Positions 52,801-62,300 of a stretch of DNA of 64,000 nucleotides are shown here, in pieces. Under the pieces are notes generated by a model. It was not told where the DNA came from, searched no databases, and worked only from the letters and a program-made list of their open reading frames with translations. Origin of the DNA: Schistosoma haematobium (taxonomy: Eukaryota; Platyhelminthes; Trematoda; Strigeidida; Schistosomatidae). Numbering within the stretch: position 1 is the first letter of the stretch; each line of letters opens with the position of its first letter. The stretch is from contig NC_067200.1 of NCBI RefSeq assembly GCF_000699445.3, positions 17,242,510-17,306,509 on the forward strand, given 5' to 3'. A program made the position numbers and the translations under genes.

Positions 52801-55800
52801 TTGTTATTGATGACATGAATGAAATTCCCTTTTTTTTTTTCTTTTATATGGTTACATGTATCTGTTTATCATTCATAAGTATGAACCACATTTAATAGTT
52901 ACCTTTTTTGTTAATCATGTTGATTTTATGCTGTCAAATAAACAACATACATATTTATTTTCTTGTTCGTTTACCTTAATTTCAGAACATTTAACTGTAC
53001 GAATAACACTCATTAATCCTATGCGTATTCCATTAGTTTTCACTAATGTTCATTTATTATGGATATTTAAGTTGACAAATTCCATCACAGAGTCATCATC
53101 TTGTACAGTGAATACAACTGATCCAAATATAATAAATAATTCATCTTCTCACTATCATTTATGTAATAATGTCAATAATGATCAAGTAATTAATATAACA
53201 AATGAAATTACAACTCATTCCAACTATTCTTATCCTCATCATCAACAAGAAAGACAACATGAAATGATCAATCAATTTGTTTCTGGTGAAACTATAAGTG
53301 AATTTATTATGTTACCGGGAGAACGAAAAAATGTAAATTTCATTATATTCTCTGTCATAAGTTTTAATATATCATGTTCATTTCTTAATTTTAATCAGTT
53401 ATCAATATTGTTTTAACCCCTTATCATTGATTGTATCTTATGGATCAACAATCCATTAAACGACCAATTACACGTGTAATTATTCAGCAATACATTTACA
53501 CTAATGGTTATGTTGTGTAAGTCTTTTTTGTGATCAATTTTCTCAAGATTCCTAAGTTATCAACCATCAGGAAATCTCAGTCATTGCGTGTCATTGGCTG
53601 GTTATTCGGTATTTATGAAGATATCGTCAAAGTTTCATGTCTAGGACTGTGAACAATTTTTGATGTTTAAATGCGTAGTTTACTGACTGACTCACTGAGT
53701 GTTAAGATGAGTTAGATACAATAGGTAAGAATTTATTATAGAGTCATTATAGGTCTAGTACTCAGCAATAATTCATGGTAGTTTATTTTCTTCTTTTGAT
53801 GGACTATGTATAACTCTTTTAAAGAGATTAAGTCGATATGTCACGAATATTAGCAATATAATTCGTGAAGAAATTTTCATGTTAGTAGTTCACTTTCAGA
53901 ATAACTCAATGACATTATAAATCATTATTTACATTTTATATCAGTGTTATTCATGTTTCGTTATTCTCCTTTCTCAACTATTTTCTTCCATAATTTCTAG
54001 CTTCAACTTAGTATAATCGCTAAACAATTGGGTCAGATAACTATAACTGGCCTAGGATTTGAATGGAGCTATCTATCACCTCATCAAAATAGTGTTGAAA
54101 ATCACATTAACACTAATCATTATGTTATTAATTCACCATCTATTATTGAATCTGCGCCAAACTTATTTTTATCTACCACAACATCAAAATCATTCAACAG
54201 CAATCTGTATATTGATGGTAAAAATCCATCAGTTACGGATTCAATGTGTACTAATCTCCCACCTCATATTACTACTAATAGTGACAGTGTTCCAACTTCT
54301 ATTAGTGAACGTAATTCTGTAAAAGGCAAAATTCTATTCAATCATAAAACGTATAACAGTGTAAATGATAATTCCATGATACGGTTACCGTTGGATTGGT
54401 CAATTACGCATCCAGTTCCTTCTTTAAGAGTAAGTAGGGATTCTTTTAACAAGTTATGCTTCTCAGTAATCTATATATATATCGTCAACGAATTTCGGTT
54501 ATCGTATCTTTCTTTCTGTTGTTGTCTTACTCTCCATTTAACATCATAAACTCTGAAGCTAAAACTGTCACAACGTTCAAATCCAAAGCACTGTGTCAAT
54601 CATTACGCGACTTTTAGAAGGTCAAATAACGTTATTTAATTAGACAAGCTTTCAATTTGTTTTCATTTGTGAATACCTCAAGAATCGATTTCATTGGGAA
54701 TAAGCTTAGCATTTTAAAAAATTACAAACTAATGCCTTATCTTACTTCATCGAGTTTTAAAGTTCGCTAGTTGACATTTCATACCCACTTAGCTATCCTT
54801 CTTTATGTTTAAGCTATTCTTAGCTCTTATTTGTGATCATTAATTCATGATTCTTGTTTGATCTCAAACTGTAAAAGATGTGGCTAGAACCCCATTTCTG
54901 CAAAAGATCTTTCCCACTGTTTGTGATTCATAAATCAGTTTCCACCGTGTACATAAATTTCAATATGTCCGCTGAAAGTGAGTTGTGATTGGTTTATGAT
55001 TGCAGGTCGATTTATTTATACGAAATGTAACCTATCGTGCTTGTCATAGTTTACCTTGCTTCTGGCAAATGTTGTGTTTTTATTAGGTCTTCGTACTAAT
55101 GTTGTTAGAAGGCAATCACGTTTTCAGGTAATTCGTTCTAAGCGAGTAAAAAACGTTCTGGAGCTTGACATTGGTAGACTCACAGGGTTCTAAAACATAT
55201 GGAAACTGATAAGCATCGATAAGACGTTCGTTTATCTCACCTCTGATAAATCCTTTTAATTGCTGTCCAACCTGTACTGAGTAACAGTTAACACCGAATA
55301 TAGTCGTGAAGTAATTTCTTTCTGTTTTTGAAAAATAACCATATTTTCGTATTTCCTGTGCTACTTACAATTTACTGCTATTTTCTGTTGACTCATTTTT
55401 CCATCTATCACTTTACTTTAATAAAATAGCTCTACATTAATACTATTTGAGTTATTTGGTTACTCGTAGATACATCCAAGTTCCGTTAGCTACTTTTCTT
55501 TAGGGGAATAGATCGTAGGTTAATAACTATTTGTATCGAACTTCAGGTCGTATTGAATAATTAACAAGAGTCAAGGTTTCAAATTATTTCGTTTACTTCA
55601 CAATCTGCTATGTCACATGTTATTTATATTTTCATATGGCTGATAAATTTGTTAACTATCTTAGAGACATCGTTGTTGGTGTTTCGAATATTGTTTTCCT
55701 TGTGTTTATTTTATGAGTTAAGATGAAAGAAGAATTCATTGAGTGTTTTTATCTTGAATCTTTTGTTCGTAACGTTCGCTGTGGAGTGTTTATTGGCTTA

Positions 55801-58800
55801 TTTCGAAATATACTAGAATGTCATCTTAAACTGGTTATCCGGTTAATTGTACAATAGAACCAAATGCATAGATCACGATTTCTTTTAAATTTTATTACTG
55901 CAAGATTTTAACAAATAAAAATGTTTTCCAATATATCATTGATTCGTATTTTTCTTTGATTGAATTAGTTGGTTTCTGTATTTTCATCCTGTTCTTTTGT
56001 TATGGACGACATATTTATAGGTATTTTTCAGCTCATTCCCAAGCCAACTCTATGAAGGTCAGATATGTTCAGTTCAAATTTCACTAACTAATAGTGGGTT
56101 AATACCACTGACTAATTTGCGTATCGCATCAAATTGTCCAGGTTTATTTGCGTTTGGTTCAATTCCATATGATCTGTCACCAAATAAACATATTCAATAT
56201 CTTTCAATTCAGGTAGGTTCTGGTATTTACGAACGTTTATTTACTTTTATTGTGTATATATTATACACACAACACTCAAAACTTTCTGTGTTCTTGTTGG
56301 TGGATATTCTAGCAGTATTTTGAATTACTGACGTGGTGATCAGCATGATGGATATTTTAATTATACTGATATGTTCCTGTTCACACAAATCACAATTTTT
56401 GCTTGTTGATCCTGAAATCCATATTCACCTTTAAAATGATTATGCTCGTGTGGGTTGTCTGAGAACAAACAAGTGGACCAATCTTTGATTTTTGGTGAAC
56501 ATCCAAACAGTTGCATAAAGTCATAAGTGCTGTTCAACAAGAAACTGCTAAGGCTAGTCGAAAAGGCATGGTGATTTTCGAAAAGATCTGAAGTGATGGT
56601 GAGACTAATTTATGGACGACCTTTGAGCGAGACTAAACCGACCTTGAGAGTGCCCATCTAATAACTGGGACGAGATGAGGGTTATAAACCTATATGAGGA
56701 ATTAGAATTATGTTTTACAGTTGATGATTAAGGTTAGGAATTTGATTTAGGGTTTTCATCACGAACTGACATCAGCTGTAATGCCAAAACTCTATTTATT
56801 CAAATGGATGAGTGAGTATCGCGCCAAAATCATGGACATGTTATTTTATACCTGATTGGTTTGTCCATAAGTTGTAGTCTCGCCGAAATGATTATTGATC
56901 AAATAATCCAGATAATTGCAGATTTATTGAAACAGTATTTGAAAATATAATACTTTATGAGTTAAATTATTTTAGAGATTGTTAAATGTTATCGAGATCA
57001 CAAACCGATCTAACTTTGGTTCATGATCCCAATAATAAGCTATCTCTAGCTTATAGTAGTGGGTTTTTGTAAAGCGCAATTCCAGACTTCATTTTATTCT
57101 TTAGTCCACACTGTACTTGATATTTCCGAAGGTTGGATACTAGGTACGAATCTCAGTGGACAAATATCTTCGTTCTGAACTTTTGTATCACAGAATTCAA
57201 TGTATAACTATTGTAAGTTATGATTCGTTGAATAATACTGTTAAGGTGATTAAGTTTAATTTTGAGTGATAGATGAATGCAATGATAGCTTCTCATGATA
57301 TTGAACTATTGACACAATCACAACTCACCCCCCTTACTCGATTGAATGGGTAATGAAGACAAGACTATTAACCGGAAAATAGAAACACATTATAATATAA
57401 TTCAAGATTGTATCGATAAACCCTCATTCCTAACTTTCAGTCCAATAAACTATTTGTTGAAATATAATTGAATTTACTGGTTTCACTCAAAAGTCTTAGT
57501 TCTCTCAAAGTTCGATAAGCTCTTTCTTTTGAAAACTGTAACAGTGAAACTGTAGTAGCTTACCCAAATAGTTAGTCACTTTTATTGAAATTTGATGCAC
57601 CGAATTCAAGACTATTTGATAGTGTATCATATTTAATAACGTTAATGCATTCGTTTGTCTATGAGTAAACCAGGGAAGCAGTCATAATAATAGCAATAAC
57701 AGTTAATAACAAGGTATTGCTTTCAGCATTTACAGGTTTGTGCAGTGGTGACTCAAATTTACTATTTGAAAGAAAAATATTACCGTTTTTATGAAATCAT
57801 GTTTAGACAAGAATGATTTTGTTTGAGCAGGAATTTACAAAACCGCATCTTCTTTTTTTTTTTTAAAAAAAAACTTTTTAGCCATTAGAGCCATGGATTG
57901 ATGTTCCTTTTAGTCAGTCTTCTTTAAACAACAGTTACTGTACTGGTAAACAACCTTCTATACTAATGCCAGGTACAACTATTACACAGAAATTATGGTT
58001 ACGTGGTCCATATTTAACATATCCATATTCTCGTAGAATGCATCATAACCCGAATTCACATCGTTATCCTCAGCTCATTTCAGCTTTACCATCATCATCA
58101 TCATTATCTAATCAAAGTAGCTATGGTAGTAACACTTCCGGTGTTGTAACTTATGGTGGTCCTCCTACCGTTACTACTACAGTTCCTGTAACTTCTACTA
58201 TAAACACCAATACTGGTCTTTTACATCATATACAGCAAAAAACTGTACATATTGTTTTTCAATATGAATCTACGAACACTTTAAGAAGTGACCAAAGGCA
58301 AAAACCATTTTCTGGGTAAATTTCTATTCATTTGAATGATATCACATTGTCTTATTTACTTTTTAATTAACAGTGTTCCTATTTGAGATTTATTATAGAT
58401 AAAATGTTAAACAGAAATCTTGTCATTACTTCATATTGTGATCTGTTTAAACAGCATGAAATTTTCACTGATAACTCAAAGTAAAAAAAAGAAAATTTAA
58501 TTGTAAATTTGGAAAATTATGTAAAAGCTTGAAAGTGAACAGTGTTGCTAAGTTTTTAAGTTTAAGATGACATCACTAAAGTTCCATTTTTTTTCAAAAC
58601 ACAATTCTTGTACACTACAGAGCATAATGAAGATTTATTTAGAGTTCCAGATGTACTATTAATCTCATAGACAGTGGGATAAAGTTTAAATTTATAGTTT
58701 TAAGGTATCATAACAATTTAATGATAAAACTTTCAATTTTCAGTAAATTTCCCACTTCTATCAGTTTGTTGTGTTTAGTTTTTTTTTTTTAGAAGTTCAA

Positions 58801-59233
58801 TGTACTTCAACCTGAAAACATCCTTCGCTTGTTAATTGTTTAAAAATGATTGAACATGTTTATGATGAAAATTGAAAAGAAGTTGAATATCTAGTTTCTT
58901 TTCGATGGATTTCTAAGTGGTATACTGGATGTTAATGAAACGTTGTGTAAATCAATAATGTCTGTGATTGTAGGTATCGATACTAAATTTGGATTTGATA
59001 GTTTCCGATCAATTGACTAGTGGATAGAAAGTTCATAATAAATTTATTTTTGCTATATCCCAATGAATAGAAAAAACTATATTTCTGATGTTTCGTAACT
59101 TAATACAAGCCACTTCTTCAAAGGGAATAAATAACAATTCATGTCCATGTGTTGATCAACTTCATGTATGAAATATTTTTCATTTCTAGAACTGTATAAT
59201 TCGGTGTAGTTATAATTGACTGAAAAACATATT

Positions 59234-59306
<73 letters not shown>

Positions 59307-62300
59307 TTACAAGCACTAGTTTATTATGTGTTCACATAGATTCTCATTATATTGCACATTTCTACACTTTTTGTCAAGTTGTCGTTATGTTCGCCATCGT
59401 TCTGAACTTGAACTGAAACCATCATTGCATTTTGAAGCTGTTGCAAATTGTTTAAATATAACCGGTATCAATGATTTGCTGATTAGTGTACAAATTAAAA
59501 ATGTTGTTAATTCAACAGTAAGTTAGTTTTATTTTTATCAATTATTGTAATTAAAAAAGACGAATGAATAGCTTATCATAATTGGATGCTAATATTATTA
59601 TTCTCTTTATGAGTACAATGTTTCATTTCGACTTTAGTTTAGGATATATGTAGTAGATGTGAATACATCTCAGTGTATAATATGCTCATCTGTGCAAACT
59701 CTAATTAATTTCAGAAGGGGTTTTGTGGATATTATGGTAATTTTTTAATAGTTAAGATCATGAGTCAACTGAAGCTAGACCACTATGGAAAACCTGGAAG
59801 CACTGGAAGACCGTTTCGCCTTGCTGTGAGACTCCTTAACAATGTGCATCCACGATCCTGCCTAGTGAAATCCGAAGCCAGGACCTATCGGTCTCGCACG
59901 CGAACGCTTAACCCCTAGACCACTGAGCCGGCAGGCATTCAACGGTGTCGAACTTCAACTAATCCAAGAAATTGAGCGACACATCCACCATTTTCATCAG
60001 TGAGTTATCTCACAACAGACCTGGTTGAACTCCACCGGTCTCGTCTCAATTGACTCATGATTTCAACTATTGAAACTACTAAAATCTCCACGAAACGCCT
60101 TCTGATAAAACTAAATAGTGGGATAAATCATTCAATTTTCAATATCAAAACAATTTAATAAACCTGAACTCCTTATTCCATTTTATCTATCACTTATTAT
60201 TTGAATAACAGCAGTTACATTGAACGGTACTTAATCAATTGTCTTATCTGAATATATTAAACAATTAACTAGAACACAAACATTCATTCCTTCATTTTTA
60301 TTTTGTTTATTTATCTTTATTTTATACATGCTCTAACATATACTTGATTCATATCATATATGAAAATTGTAATGTTTTCACCGATCAGAGATAATATATA
60401 GTTGATGAAATTTCTTCTCACACTACTTATGACTACATACCACATGTCTCTTATACCTACTTTAAACATTGTTAACATTGATTGGATGACCTATTCAAGT
60501 GTACAGTTAACTAGAGAATCATGTATCTATTTATATTCGATAATTTTAATGTTTGATGATATTTCCTTGAAAAAAAGCTTGAACCAGATTGTCAGATAAG
60601 AAACATTGAATTTACTTCAAATTTATTTGTTAACATTTTATACAACTCCATTCATCCTCTTTAATGTGTCACATCAACTTGGCACCCGTGTACTGTGAAA
60701 TTGTATGATCCTATTTGATAAGAATTTTTATTTTATTTATTAGGTTCCTATAAATTTTCAAATTATGCAGATTGCTTGTATTAGTCGTTATTGGAGCATA
60801 AAACCTATTCAATCAACTTGTAATATTGGTGAGTGTAATATAGTTTATTTTTAACATTTATTATTTTGACACTATTCACTCTTTAGTATTTTACAAATAC
60901 TATAGTTGAATAATTGAAATAATCTTTTCAAGTTGATAGTTTGTTTTTTTTTCTTCTTTAGTTTTTGATCATCTGTAATCTAACTTTCATTCTTACAAGT
61001 CATATTTAATAATCTTTCTGAAAATTAGACATTTACTTATATAGAAATGGTCGATCCTTCTAAAATGTCATATGTCTATTGTGTGTACATGTAGTTTATT
61101 AAAAATGCGGTAAATTGGTTGTAGTTTTGATAGACTTCTAATCAGTTTTAATTATAAAAAACTTTGTTGAGCGATTTAAAACATAAACTACCTTGGAGTT
61201 TTAGCTTATTTACTGAGTTTACTAATCGGTACACCATCTAAAAATCAATTTGCTGACTTAGTAATATATTGTAGTGTCGGTTGACATGTTAAGCCCATAT
61301 ATCTTATTCTCGTTTTCAGATAAGTCAATCTATTCATTCTAGTTGAGTCACATTCCAACCTTGTTATTTATTCGCTTACCCATCTTGACTGTTTTTATAT
61401 GAGCGCTTAGATGTGTGTACATTTCTTACTCTATTCATCACATGTCTGTAACTTATTTTTGTGTGACTAAATATTGATTAACGCTCGACCAAATAGAGTT
61501 GGCTTACCCACCATCTCTACTGTGTGTCGTTTCGCTTCTCTCTATTCTATTCGCTGCATATACAAAATATATGTATTCAAAAGTCCATTCTCGTTATTTG
61601 ACTTATTTAATTCCGTTATTGATCAACGCCACTAATGTCGATGATTATATACCAGGATAGGCGACATATATATTTCAATAACAACCATTCATACTACCTA
61701 CCTGGAGTCAGATCCCGGGCCACTAAAATATCACTGGTTCATGAAGTCATAAACCAACTTCTAATCCTTTCAAGTTTGTTTAACAAAAAGCGTAACTGGT
61801 CATTGGGTAATATTAGATAATGCCATTTAATTTAATGCAATCACTCTTCCATCAGATCTAGATGTTTTGCTCTATCTATCTATCTATCTTTGAAAAAAAA
61901 AAGTATCTCTATTTTCTGATCCTTCGTTAATGTGATTTCCAGTTTTATTTAATTTACCGCTCAAACAAAAGACAATTACAATTAAACATGTTATTCAATT
62001 TTTACCATTTAACTGTCCATATAAATTCGTTTGCCTAACGGAGATATTAACATTGTTCTATTTAATCATACAACTGATTTTAAATTGAATAAAAGCGTTG
62101 AACTTGATAAGACTTTCAATCATTTTTACCTTGTTGTTGTTGTTTGTTTGCTTTTTTAAGTTCACTACACAATCACAAATACGAGTTACAGTATCGATAG
62201 TCTTATGTATAGATCATCATCTACTCAGAAATTGTTGTTTCTTTGTTTTTACTAGTTGGTTGTGTACTTTTTTTTCCTTAAAATATTTACATTTATTGAT

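Noticed and set aside
59860..59932. tRNA gene
   Set aside because: A- and B-box words are present but the stems do not form a good cloverleaf and the B box is mutated; it lies within a repeat.
61874..61889. TCTA tetranucleotide run
   Set aside because: Only about four units; an ordinary short tandem repeat.
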